From: Pinus tabuliformis
Taxonomy: Eukaryota; Streptophyta; Pinopsida; Pinales; Pinaceae
DNA length: 64,000 nt
Assembly (NCBI GenBank): GCA_031772625.1
Contig: CM062807.1
Coordinates: forward strand, 1,150,761,007 to 1,150,825,006
Direction of reading: 5' to 3'
Under the pieces are notes generated by a model, which searched no databases, had not been told where the DNA came from, and saw only the letters and a program-made list of their open reading frames with translations. Position 1 is the stretch's first letter. Each line of letters starts with the position of its first letter. Both the position numbers and the translations under genes were made by a program. Below are positions 21,879 through 31,937 of this stretch, piece after piece.

Positions 21879-22486
21879 TGATCCAAGTGGATATTGGTGG
21901 CCACCTGCCTATTCCACCTAGAAATTTAGTCGATTTTATTTGTTTCCTTGTGTATTTCAACATTTACTATTTTTAGCAATTTTTTAGGTCTTGAACTTCC
22001 AGAGCAGTCTTGACCCCCAAGATGTGTTTTTGAGGTCCATTGCAATCTCATAGCTATAGGCAAGGGCCTACTGCAATTCCTATAGTACTCGGAGAGACCT
22101 TTCGAACAAGGTATCGTACGCGCCAAATGGAGATAATATGACCAAGTTACAACCCCAGGAAGTTCGCTGCCCAACTAACCCCAACGGGACCCACAAACTC
22201 TTGGTGTTACATCTTTTGGGGTTAGTGTTTTGGCTGTTTAGGGTTTTCTCTTGTTGATCAATAATAAATAGGACCTTGAGCCTCATTGTAACATAGTTCA
22301 GAGCCATGTAGCCGCCACATATCTTCTTAGAGATAAGCTACCATCGCCCGAGCTAGTTTATTTCCATTCTATTTGTAACCATATTTCAGTATTTTGATAT
22401 TAATAAAATGACTTGTTATTTCTCCTGCATCTCTGTATTTATGGTTATAATCGTAATTTGTTGCGTTCCTGTTTAAGTTTGGATTA
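21879..22486 (+). repeat. 3' LTR of the old gypsy copy
   Basis: It starts TGATCCAAGTGG right after a purine stretch (AAGGAGCAAGGAA) and ends GGATTA where the family ends GGATCA. The last bases TGGATT also fit the reading frame of the integrase relic that follows, so the exact end is ambiguous by a few bases. Confidence 0.8.
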
Positions 22487-23023
22487 AGGAGAGCCAAGAT
22501 ATGTTACGAGTCCTCAAGGACAACCTACAAATGGCATAGAATCAACAAAAGGTGTATGCAGAAAAGCATTGTGTGGAGCACAATTTTGAAGTAGGGGACA
22601 TGTTAATTTTCATCTTCAACCCCATCAACAATCATCACTCTAAACTAATGGGGCAAAAAACCTGAAACCCAGGTTCTATGGGCCATACAAAATTGTGAGG
22701 CTAGTTGGAGAAGTAGCTTATGAACTTGCACTTCCTGAAGGATGTAAAATTCATAGTGTATTTCATGTATCGTGCCTCAAGAAGGCCTTGGGAAAGTAGG
22801 TAGTCACCTCCACTGAGATCCCTCCATTGAATGAGGAAGTAGAGCTAAAACTGGCTCCAAAAGATATTCTACAAACAAGGGAGTGAAAGTTGAGGAACAA
22901 AAATGTGAGAGAGTACTTGGTAAAATGGAAGGCTCCACTGGTTGAGGACGCCACATGGGAAAGCAAATAGGTGCTCAAACACCCAAAGTTGAAGTTGCTT
23001 GAGGGAAAACAAACTCGATTGTG
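22487..23023 (+). pseudogene. Integrase C-terminus and chromodomain relic of a second gypsy lineage
   Basis: Frames with stops encode an integrase tail (DMLRVLKDNLQ, then FEVGDM), a GPY/F-like region with [12 protein letters not shown] in E's matching stretch, and a chromodomain (VREYLVKWKAP, then EDATWESK). It closely parallels the chromodomain end of the element at 59226-63779, so both belong to the same chromovirus lineage. Everything upstream (protease to integrase core) is missing at the junction with the old LTR at 22486. Confidence 0.75.
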
Positions 23024-23029
23024 AAGGAC

Positions 23030-24470
23030 TGTAATGTCCTCGACCACTTAGGAGAAATAAGGCAAGTTTTGATGGCCTAATAAGTTCTCGTAGGCTAAGG
23101 CAGAGAATTTTTTTAATAAGGGAACATGATTCGCCTAAGAAAACTTTATATTTTCCTAAGGGGTAAAAAGAGGGCATATTCTAGGCCGAGGAAAAGTCAC
23201 TTACATTTTATAAAGTAAAAGTCTCCTAAAGTGACTTAATAAAAAATTAAAAGGGTAAAATGATGGCAAAAGTGGCCATTCAAATATAAAAAGAGAAAAA
23301 TGAGGAGTCTCTCTTCATTTTAACACTTGCATTTTCAGAAAAGGAGTACTTGGGAGATTTTAAAGAAAATCTCAGGGTTTGAGAAACCCTAACCACCATA
23401 ACTAGTTTCAGTGTTGAAACTAGACACCCCAGTTGGTTATGAGAATGAAATCACTTAGATTTCACCATTCTGCTATCATGAAGTAAAAAAATTGCATAAG
23501 ATATTGAGGTAAATAGGTTTTATCAATCGATTTTATCTTTTGATGTCATGTTTATCATATTACTTGATAGATTGGAGGGACCCATGAAGATTTCAAGCTT
23601 CAAGATCATTCCATTGGGTCGATTTAGTGAATAAGAGAGGTTTCTTATGACCAAGCTCCATATTGCTCAACAAATTCATCTGAAGGGGTCGAATTACCTT
23701 ACCCTCTTGTTGGTTAATTTTCTCACTATACAAGGAAGTCAAGTTCTTTTTATTTATACTGGCCGAGTTACTCTTGTTGGAGCATATATGAGTTTGCAAA
23801 GGTATAAGTTTCTTTGTGTGGTTCAAATTCCTCTCCCTCTTGGACCAAGTTCTCAAGTGATATCAGCATGGAGGGTTCTCTGCAAGGCCGAGTTGTGTTT
23901 CCCTTTCTCTTGGACGTATTATCTCTACATCACAGGCCTATATTCTCTGTTCAACTTACCGTGCACTCCCTCTCAATTCTAGGACAAGATTTCCTATATT
24001 CAACTTGCAACACACAACTAGGTGAGGATGTATGGTATCATTCTTGAAGGCTGAGCCATTGTTTACTTCTTTGGGTAGCGTATCTCTATTGGAAGGTGTT
24101 GGAATGTTCTTTGTGTATATATATTTATGCTTACAACCATCTTACACCAGGTTTCCCTTTCCTTTCTGCACTGTACTCTTGTCCTATGATTGTATAATTC
24201 TTGCTCTGTTGCTTGGTACATATTTATGGAATTGTTTATATTGGAGAAATGGAGTATTAATAGTTGTACCTTTAGTATTTCAGTAATGAACATTATGCTA
24301 GGTTATTATTTTTGCCTTGAATGAAATGTATATAAATGAAGAATACTATTTCCAAGTTTAGTGTATTATTTTCACTGCGGGGTTGAAGCCTAATATAGAA
24401 TATTTGTGCCATTGTTTTGATATGTCCAAACATTAAAAAAAATTACACCTACAACAACTTATTTACAACA
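23030..24470 (+). repeat. 3' LTR start of the second gypsy lineage; right end not found
   Basis: The sequence TGTAATGTCCTCGACC follows the chromodomain relic as expected for a 3' LTR; the sister element at 63780 starts TGTAATATCC in the same position. I cannot place the right end. The end given here is a guess at where LTR-like AT-rich sequence fades. No convincing gene lies inside. Confidence 0.4.
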
Positions 24471-25013
24471 TATTTGATGGAATTCCAAATTGAAAGAACA
24501 TATTAAACTCAGAGCATTGAGAGGTAATTTGAGAAATCTAGGGGGAATATTACAACAAAACGTGAAGGTCAACTTTTAGGTGGCATAACTTTTGCATAGG
24601 GACTTCATTTGAGGTCTTTCATATGTAGTTGGAAAGGTATATAATCGTAGAACAATGTCAGGAGAGTTTACTATAAGTAAAAGTTTTTGGACCCCCAAAA
24701 ACTTCATTAAATGCCTCAATCTGCCTCCAGAATACTTTAAACCCCAATTACGATACTAGGACTCATCAGTAAAAATGATCCCGTGTGCTGATTCTTCCCA
24801 TCTTCCTGCTCAGAAAGCATTAAGATGGATGTAAAATAATATAATGATCAAATTTGGATTAATTGGTCCTTTTTCAAAATATTGCTATGCTTAAAGCAAT
24901 GCCTTGATAAGTCATTGTTAGCAAATAAAACCTAGCCAACCTGTAATAACTTGTTGGATGGTCCATAAGGGGATAAAATTCCGCTCCTAGCATATGCCAT
25001 AGGCATTCTTTTT
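24471..25013. other. Non-coding stretch, no feature recognised
   Basis: AT-rich sequence with no supported gene. A stretch near 24575-24650 (GGCATAACTTTTGCATAGGG...) resembles a block found in several plant gypsy LTRs, including the dimer's, so this may still be LTR remnant. Confidence 0.3.
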
Positions 25014-25135
25014 AGGCACATGTGTTATGAACAATGACAAATCTAGTTGTGTTCAACTAACCAAACAATTTAACCTCATATCACCGGAAGGAAAACTAGT
25101 GATTTTAGCCCCTATTAGTATCCCTAAGACAATTA
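25014..25135. repeat. Left half of a tandem target-locus duplication (block Q)
   Basis: This segment (ATGTGTTATGAAC ... CCTAAGACAATTA) recurs at 41846-41962 on the far side of the copia complex, where it is flanked by two copies of another block (P, 41768-41845 and 41963-about 42045). The pre-insertion locus was therefore Q-P-Q'-P', a tandem duplication of about 200 bp, with the copia complex inserted at the first Q/P junction. Confidence 0.8.
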
Positions 25136-26136
25136 TGTTGAAAATAGCAACAAGAAATCATAAAAATAAAGTCCAGGATGTTCAATTTTAATTTGTACTT
25201 GAATTAAAATTGTGAATTAAAATTCGAATTTAGTCTCACCAGCTGCTTGGAATTAATTAATTAATTCATTATGGATTCATTAGTTGGAGAAATTCAAGTT
25301 AGAAGTCTTTCTTAAGTCATGCAACAGTTATCCCTTAAATTAAGGAGATTATCCCTTAATTAAGGAGATAAGATTGAGTTATATTTGAGTTGTAATTAGT
25401 TAGCTCAGTTTACTGAGTTAAGTTCAGTTAAATTAGTTCCAAACTGTTTGAGAAACTAATTGTGAGTTATGAGTCAGTTGATGCATGCATGCACTCAACA
25501 AGTGTACTCCAGATGACTGAAGATTCTCTCATCCGAAACTCATGCATGTCTATTCTGAGAAAGACCCAATTGAGCTAAATGTCAAGGACAGGTTACTATC
25601 AGTTGCATGTGTTTTCCTATAAAGGAAACTCATCCATGCAGTCAAGGTAAGGTTCCTTGGGGATTGTGCAGTTTTACAGGGTGCGAGATCAGTGTTACAA
25701 TTGGTAACAGGAGGATCACCCAGGGGAAACTGCGCAAGGAAATAGGAGCTTGGAGGGTAGAGGATAAGGTTTGTGAGAAGCCTTGTTTGTCTGTGAGTAT
25801 CTAGGAGGATTGTACTGAGAGCTAGTTAGCTGTGAGAGCTAAGGCTTTGTATAATATTGATGTATTTCCACCTTGTATGATAATACAGATAGTGGGATTT
25901 TTAGCTGAGGCTTTCCCCTGAGTATTTTCTGTGTTTCTTGTGCATTGATTCTTCTTCTTATGGTTATATGTGTTCAACTCTGATTCAGCTCGATCTTTAA
26001 GCTTCCGCAAGTTTGATAGTAGAAGTAGATTATAGTATTTTGCTTTGGTATATTGCATTATCGAGTTAATCTATAATCAGATTTTCTACATAGATCTCAG
26101 AGGTAGATTTGTAGAGAATTTGCAGGAAATTCTACA
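25136..26136 (+). repeat. LTR 1 of the copia dimer
   Basis: 1001 bp, from TGTTGAAAATAG to GAAATTCTACA. It contains two adjacent palindromic CCTTAATTAAGG-like blocks (about 25331-25368), an RY-type GCATGCATGC motif (about 25483-25492) and a TATA-like CTATAAAGG (25618-25626). The PBS follows at once. Confidence 0.9.
25618..25626 (+). promoter_or_regulatory. Candidate TATA box of copia LTR 1
   Basis: CTATAAAGG. The same motif is kept in LTR 3 (about 41248-41256), but LTR 2 reads CTCTAAGG at the equivalent place (about 28579), so the inner promoter is probably damaged. Assignment is by motif only. Confidence 0.45.
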
Positions 26137-26187
26137 TGGTATTAGAGCTAGTTGATCTACAGAGAAATTTCTACATGGTATCGGAGC
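26137..26187 (+). promoter_or_regulatory. Duplicated primer-binding site, copia copy 1
   Basis: Two PBS-like sites 39 bp apart, each preceded by TTCTACA: TGGTATTAGAGC at 26137 and TGGTATCGGAGC at 26176. The LTR end inferred from the target duplication at 41767 matches the first site. Both have a mismatch to the initiator-Met tRNA in this copy. Confidence 0.75.
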
Positions 26188-26291
26188 TTGTTCATCGGAG
26201 TTGTGAACAGTATACAGAGAAGAGAATTTGAAGTTTGAAGTTCGGGGTTGTAGGTGCAAATCGAATTTTTATCCTACTTCAAGGTTGACCA

Positions 26292-27602
26292 ATGGCATTC
26301 TATGGGTTGAGACTCGAGTATGCCTTGGATGGCAGCTCGAATTACATAGCATGGAAATATCGCATGGAGGCTGTATTAGAAGACAATGGCTTGAAGGATT
26401 TCATTGATCAAGAAATCCCAAAGCCAGGTTCAACTAATGCACAAGAGTTGGCTGAATGGAAGAAGTGTGTGGCGAGGGTAAGACATATCATCCTTGAGGG
26501 AGTTTGAGACCATATCGTCTTGAGTCTCCATGGGAAGGATACTCCATATTCAATGTGGAAGACATTGAAGGACCTCTACCAGAACAGTAGCGACCAGAGG
26601 AAATTGGCGCTCAAGGATAAGCTTCGAAGAATCAAGATGGAGAACGACGATACTATTTCCACATATCTGAACAAGCTCACCACTTGCAGAGATGAGCTTG
26701 GAAGTGTGGGAATAACTACTGCCGATGATGATATGGTGAGCCTCACTCTCCTTGGCCTTCCAAAGAGCTGGAATAGCTACCAGGACTCTGTGAATGGAAG
26801 GGAGAAACTACCGGATTGGGAACGACTGTGGTCGGATCTCATGTAGGAGGAGATCAAGAGGAGCACACAAGATGGTTCTTCATCCAAGGATGATGATGAA
26901 GAAAATCTGGCCTTAGCAAGTAAGGCAAGGAAAGGGAAGGAGAAGGCGTTCCATTCCGAATCGAATTCTTATCATGGAGGGAAGAAGGTTGAAAAATCTA
27001 AAGTGAGATGCTTTAATTGTCACGAGATGGGTCATTATGTGACTAATTTCCCATCGAAGAAGTCCAAGAAGGGATCCTCGGAAGGTGAGGCATTAGCCTC
27101 TCAGTTCGAAATGGACTTCACCCTCATCACATGCATGGTGTCATCGATGATGGGTTGTGGTTGGTTTCTTGACAGTGAAGCCTCATTCCACATGACCGGC
27201 AATAAAAGTTTATTCAGTACCTTGCAAGAGAAAGACCTCAAGATGTGCATAAAGATGGGTGACGATGAAAGGTATAGTGTTTCAGGAGTGGGCGCAATTT
27301 CTTTTCAGAGGGAGCATGGATCTCTTATCACCTTGACAAATGTGAAGTATGTGCCTGGACTGAAAAAGAATGTGGTATTGATCGCGATGTTGGAGGACAA
27401 AGGCTACGATGTTGTCTTCAGTAAAGGAAAGGCATTCCTTAGACACATCACCATGAGACAGGTGAAACAAATCAGTCCACAAGTCAAGAACCTATATGCT
27501 CTTGAGGTTCAAGGTGCATGCAAAGCCTTGAGGAGCAAGGCAAATGTTAGAGACTTGGTGGTTGAGAGGGGGAGTAAATTACCTCTCAACATACAGTCCT
27601 AG
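26292..27602 (+). pseudogene. copia Gag-protease, copy 1, two nonsense codons
   Basis: The ATG follows a leader ending TTGACCA. The product has a UBN2-type copia Gag (LEYALDGSSNYIAWKYRME, then MWKTLKDLYQ), a zinc knuckle CFNCHEMGHYVTNF whose last cysteine is Phe, and a protease region (FLDSEASFHM) where the catalytic loop is DSEA, not DTGA. A piece of the GAG-pre-integrase region follows (LYALEVQ), then the frame stops at 27602. TGA at about 26505 and TAG at about 26844 interrupt it. RT, RNase H and integrase are absent: the LTR begins 0.5 kb downstream. Confidence 0.85.
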
Positions 27603-28108
27603 AAGAAGTCTCAGAAAATTATGGAGGAGACACAATTAGAGTCAGTAGAGGGATCACATGCAACCATACCTCCAGATGTGATGTGGGGCGATGTGAAGTG
27701 ATACTCCCAAGAAGGCTAAAATTGGGCAGGGTCCATAGATAGGTTTTATCTCATGGATCGTACCTTGCTATGGGAGCCCAAAGTACATAGTAGCAGGAAG
27801 AATCAGTGGGATTGATGCAATCAGAGATCAAAGTGATAGAGGCTACAGTAGTCAGATACTTAAGAGCGCAAAGAAGGATTGACAACAGTGCAAAAAGGTT
27901 GAGTCAACAGAAGCGCAAAGTTTTCAGTTGACAGAGGCAATAACAATCAGACACTTTGGTGACAGAGGCATCATTCTGATTCAGGTTGGATGTTTTTTTG
28001 TTTCTGGAGATTGCTGGAGCAACAACACTAGAGAGAAGTGTTGCGTGCAGAACATTCCAAAGGTTCAGGATTGGGATCGATTTGAATTCCTTTCTTGTTA
28101 GGAGGGAG
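27603..28108 (+). other. 3' untranslated part of copia copy 1, with polypurine tract
   Basis: No copia polymerase or integrase domain is visible; stops occur in all frames. It ends in a purine stretch (TTAGGAGGGAG) immediately before LTR 2, the expected polypurine tract (about 28098-28108). The same stretch recurs at 30586-31071. Confidence 0.7.
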
Positions 28109-29098
28109 TGTTGAAAATAGCAACAAGAAATGATAAAAATAAAGTCCAGGATATTCCAATTTTAATTTGTCCTTGAATTAAAATTTGAATTTAGTCTCAC
28201 AAGCTTCTTGGAATTAATTAATTAATTCATTATGGATTAATTAGTTGGAGAAATTCAAGTTAGAAGTCTTTCTTAAGTCATGCAACAATTATCCCTTAGA
28301 TTAAGGAGATTATCCCTTAATTAAGGAGATAAGATTGAGTTATATTTGAGTTGTAATTAGTTAGCTCAGTTTACTGAGTTAAGTCCAGTTAAATTAGTTC
28401 CAAACTATTTGAGGAACTAATTGTGAGTTATGAGTCAGTTGATGCATGCATGCACTCAACAAGCGTACTCCAGATAACTGAAGATTCTCTCATCAGAAAC
28501 TCATGCATGTCTATTCTGAGAAAGACCCAGTTTAGCTAAATGTCAAGGACAGGTTACTATTAGTTGCATGTGTTTTCCTCTAAGGGAAACTCATCCATGT
28601 AGTCAAGGTAAGGTTCCTTGAGGATTGTGCAGTTTTACAGGGTGTAAGATCAGTGTTACACTTGGTAACAGGAGGATCACCCAGGAGAAACTGCACAAGG
28701 AAATAGGAGCTTGGAGGGCAGAGGAGAAGGATTGTGAGAAGCCTTGTTTGCCTGTGAGCATCCAGGAGGATTGTACTGAGAGCTGGTTAGCCGTGAGAGC
28801 TAAGGTTTTGTATAATCTTGATGTATTTCCACCTTGTATGATAATACATATAATGGGGTTTTGAGCTGAGGCTTTCCCCTGAGTATTTTTTGTGTTTCAT
28901 GTGCATTGATTCTTCTTCTTCTGGTTATATGTGTTCAGCTCTGATTCAGCTCGATCTTTAAGCTTCTGCAAGTTTGATAGTAGAAGTAGATTATAGTATT
29001 TTGCTTTGGTATATTGCATTATTGAGTTAATCTACAGTCACATTTTCTACATAGATCTCAGAGGTAGATTTTGTAGAGAATTTGCAGAAAATTCTACA
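28109..29098 (+). repeat. LTR 2 of the copia dimer (shared)
   Basis: 990 bp, TGTTGAAAATAG...AAATTCTACA. It is flanked on the left by the polypurine tract of copy 1 and on the right by the PBS of copy 2, without any target duplication. Its TATA-like box is mutated. Confidence 0.9.
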
Positions 29099-29149
29099 TG
29101 GTATTAGAGCTAGCTGATCTATAGAGAAATTTCTACATGGTATCAGAGC
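29099..29149 (+). promoter_or_regulatory. Duplicated primer-binding site, copia copy 2
   Basis: TGGTATTAGAGC at 29099 and a perfect TGGTATCAGAGC at 29138, again 39 bp apart and each after TTCTACA. The second site matches the tRNA better although the first abuts the LTR. Confidence 0.75.
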
Positions 29150-29253
29150 TTGTTCATCGGAGCTGTGAACAGTATATGGAGAAGAGAATTCGAAGTTTGA
29201 AGTTTGGGGTTGCAAGTGCAAATCGAATTCTTATCATACTTCAAGGTTGACCA

Positions 29254-30585
29254 ATGGCATTCTATGGGTTGAGACTCGAGTATGCCTTGGATGGCAGCTT
29301 GAATTACATAGCATGGAAATATCACATGGAGGCTATATTAGAAGACAATGACTTGAAGGATTTCATTGATAAAGAAATCCCAAAGCCAGGTTCAACTAAT
29401 GCACAAGAGTTGGCTGAATGGAAGAAGTGTGTGGCGAGGGTGAGACGGATCATCCTTGAGGGAGTTCGAGACCATATTGTCTCGAGTCTCCATGGGAAGG
29501 ATACTCCATATTCAATGTGGAAGACATTGAAGGACCTCTACCAGAACAATAGCGACTAGAGGAAATTGGCGCTCAAGGATAAGCTTCGAAGAATCAAGAT
29601 GGAGAACGACGATACTATTTCCACATATCTGAACAAGCTCGTCACTTGTAAAGATGAGCTTGGAAGTGTGGGAATAACTACTGTCGATGATGATATGGTG
29701 AGCCTCGCTCTCCTTGGCCTTCGAAAGCGCTGGAATAGCTACCAGGACTCTATGAATGGAAGGGAGAAACTGTCGGATTGGGAACGACTGTGGTTGGATC
29801 TCATGCAGGAGAAGATCAAGAGGAGCACACGAGATGGTTCTTCATCCAAGGATGATGATGAAGAAAATCTGGCCTTAGCAAGTGAGGCAAGGAAAGGGAA
29901 GGGGAAGGGGTTCCATTCCGAATCAAATTTTTCTCATGGAGGGAAGAAGGTTGACAAATATAAAGTGAGATGCTTTAATTGTCACGAGATGGGTCATTAT
30001 GTAACTAATTTCCCATCGAAGAAGTCCAATAAGGGATCTTTGGAAGGATCGGAAGGTGAGGCATTAGCCTCTCAGTTCAAAATGGACTTCACCCTCATCG
30101 CATGCATGGTGTCATCGATGATGGGTTGTGGTTGGCTTCTTGACACTGGAGCCTCATTCCACATGAAAGGCGATAAAAGTTTATTCAGTACCTCGAAGGA
30201 GAAAGACCTCAAGATGTGCATAGAGATGGGTGATAATGAAAGGTATAGCGTTTTAGGAATGGGCACGATTGCTTTTAAGAGGGAGCATGGAGCTCTTATC
30301 ACCTTGACAGATGTGAAGTATGTGCCTGGACTGAAGAAGAATTTGGTATCGATCGCGATGTTGGAGGACAAAGGCTATGATGTTGTCTTCAGTAAAGGAA
30401 AGGTGTTCCTTAGAAACATCACCACGAGACAGGTGAAACAAATCGGTTCACAAGTCAAGAACCTGTATGCTCTTGAGGTTCAAGATGCATGTAAAGCCTT
30501 GAGGAGTAAGGCAAATGTTAGAGACTTGGTGGTTGAGAGGGAGAGTAAATTACCTCTCAACATGCAGTCCCAGAAGAAGTCTTAG
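29254..30585 (+). pseudogene. copia Gag-protease, copy 2, one nonsense codon
   Basis: Same architecture as copy 1: UBN2-type Gag, knuckle CFNCHEMGHYVTNF lacking its last Cys, and protease with an intact DTGA loop (LLDTGASFHM). It is open except for a TAG at about 29557-29559, at a position where copy 1 has CAG. It carries a small in-frame insertion (SLEGSEG) relative to copy 1 and ends at 30585. The stop codons of the two copies are at different sites, so they arose after duplication. No RT or integrase follows. Confidence 0.87.
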
Positions 30586-31071
30586 ACAATTATGGAGGAG
30601 CCACAATTAGAGTCAGCAGAGGAATCACATGCAGCCATACCTCCAGGTGTGAGGTGGAGCGATGTGAAGTGATAGTCCCAAGAAGGCTGAAATTGGGTAG
30701 GGTCCATTGAGAGGTTTGGATTGTACCTTGCTATGGGAGCCCAAAGTACATATTAGCAGGAGGAATCAGTGGGATTGATGCAGTTAGAGATCAAAGTGAT
30801 AGAGGCTAGAGCAGTCAGATACTGAAGAGCGCAGAGAAGGATTGAAAATAGTGCAGAAAGGCTGAGTCAACATAAGCACAAAGTTTTCAGTTGACAGAGG
30901 CAATAACAGTCATAGACTTTGATGACAGAGGCATCATTCTGATTCAGGTTGGATGTTTTTTTGTTTATGGAGATTGCTGAAGCAACAACACTAGAGAGAA
31001 GTGTTGCATGCAGAACATTCCAAAGGTTCAAGATCGGGATCGTGTTGAATTCCTTTCTTGTTAAGAGGGAG
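30586..31071 (+). other. 3' untranslated part of copia copy 2
   Basis: Homologous to 27603-28108; stops in all frames, no polymerase motif. It ends in the purine stretch TTAAGAGGGAG before LTR 3. Confidence 0.65.
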
Positions 31072-31478
31072 TGTTGAAATTAACAACAAAAAATGATAAA
31101 AATAGAATCCGGGATATTCCAATTTTAATTTGTCCTTGAATTAAAATTTGAATTTAGTCTCACCAGCTGCTTTGAATTAATTAATTAATTCATTATGGAT
31201 TATTTAGTTGGAGAAATTTCAAGTTAGAAGTCTTTCTTAAGTCATGCAACAATTATCCCTTAAATTAAGGAGATTATCCTTTAATTAATGAGATAAGATT
31301 GAGTTATATTTGAGTTGTAATTAGTTAGCTCAGTTTACTAAGTTAAGTTCAGTTAAATTAGTTTCAAACTATTTGAGGAACTAATTGTGAGTTATGAGTC
31401 AATTGATGCATGCATGCACTCAATAAGTGTACTCCAGATAACTGAAGATTCTCTCATCATAAACTCATGCATGTCTAT
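31072..31478 (+). repeat. LTR 3 of the copia dimer, left part
   Basis: It starts TGTTGAAATTAAC and matches LTRs 1 and 2 up to CATGCATGTCTAT, where the element at 31479 is inserted. The last five bases TCTAT (31474-31478) are that insert's target duplication. Confidence 0.88.
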
Positions 31479-31878
31479 TGGTGAGCCCCAGTATTGCAAC
31501 AATAATGCTGCAACTCCTGGAACTCCCTTCTTTACTTTTATCAACCCGGTAGTTCGTAACAAACTTGGAAGCGACGATGTTGTATGCACAAGTACTAGCT
31601 CTTGCCACAACTGTCACAAGTCCGCTAGGGGCTTAAGCCAACTTCTATGAGCTCTGAGAAGAAGCTTTTTAACTGATAGACGAAATCTAACTCAAAGAAG
31701 GTTGATCTACTTGCAGAAAAAAACTGGAAAGCTGAAAGGAAACGTAACCCTAGCAAACCCTAATTTTACCAGCTATCCCTACCGATGCAAGAAAGAGGAT
31801 GCAAGCTACTGAAAGGACTGCCATTGACTTCTAGGAAGGTAAATACATGTGTCTAAGCTAATTCTACAGCAACATCTG

Positions 31879-31937
<59 letters not shown>

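Larger units (their letters stand above)
16738..22486 (+). mobile_element. Old plus-strand copy of the dimer's gypsy family
   Basis: It has two recognisable LTRs, a PBS and a polypurine tract, with a decayed gag-pol related throughout to the polyprotein at 9967-14451 but in the opposite orientation. LTR divergence is far higher than in the dimer, so this copy is much older. There is no target-site duplication: the left flank is CTAAT (16733-16737), the right flank AGGAG (22487-22491). The two flanks belong to the gag and integrase ends of gypsy elements, so a deletion or exchange has removed what lay between. Confidence 0.85.

Noticed and set aside
16738..22486. A third unit of the young dimer
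   Set aside because: Opposite orientation, much higher divergence, different flanks and lost start codon; it is an older relative.
23647..24286. Plus-strand frames of 77-111 codons downstream of the LTR start at 23030
   Set aside because: No domain, overlapping in several frames, and located in probable LTR sequence.
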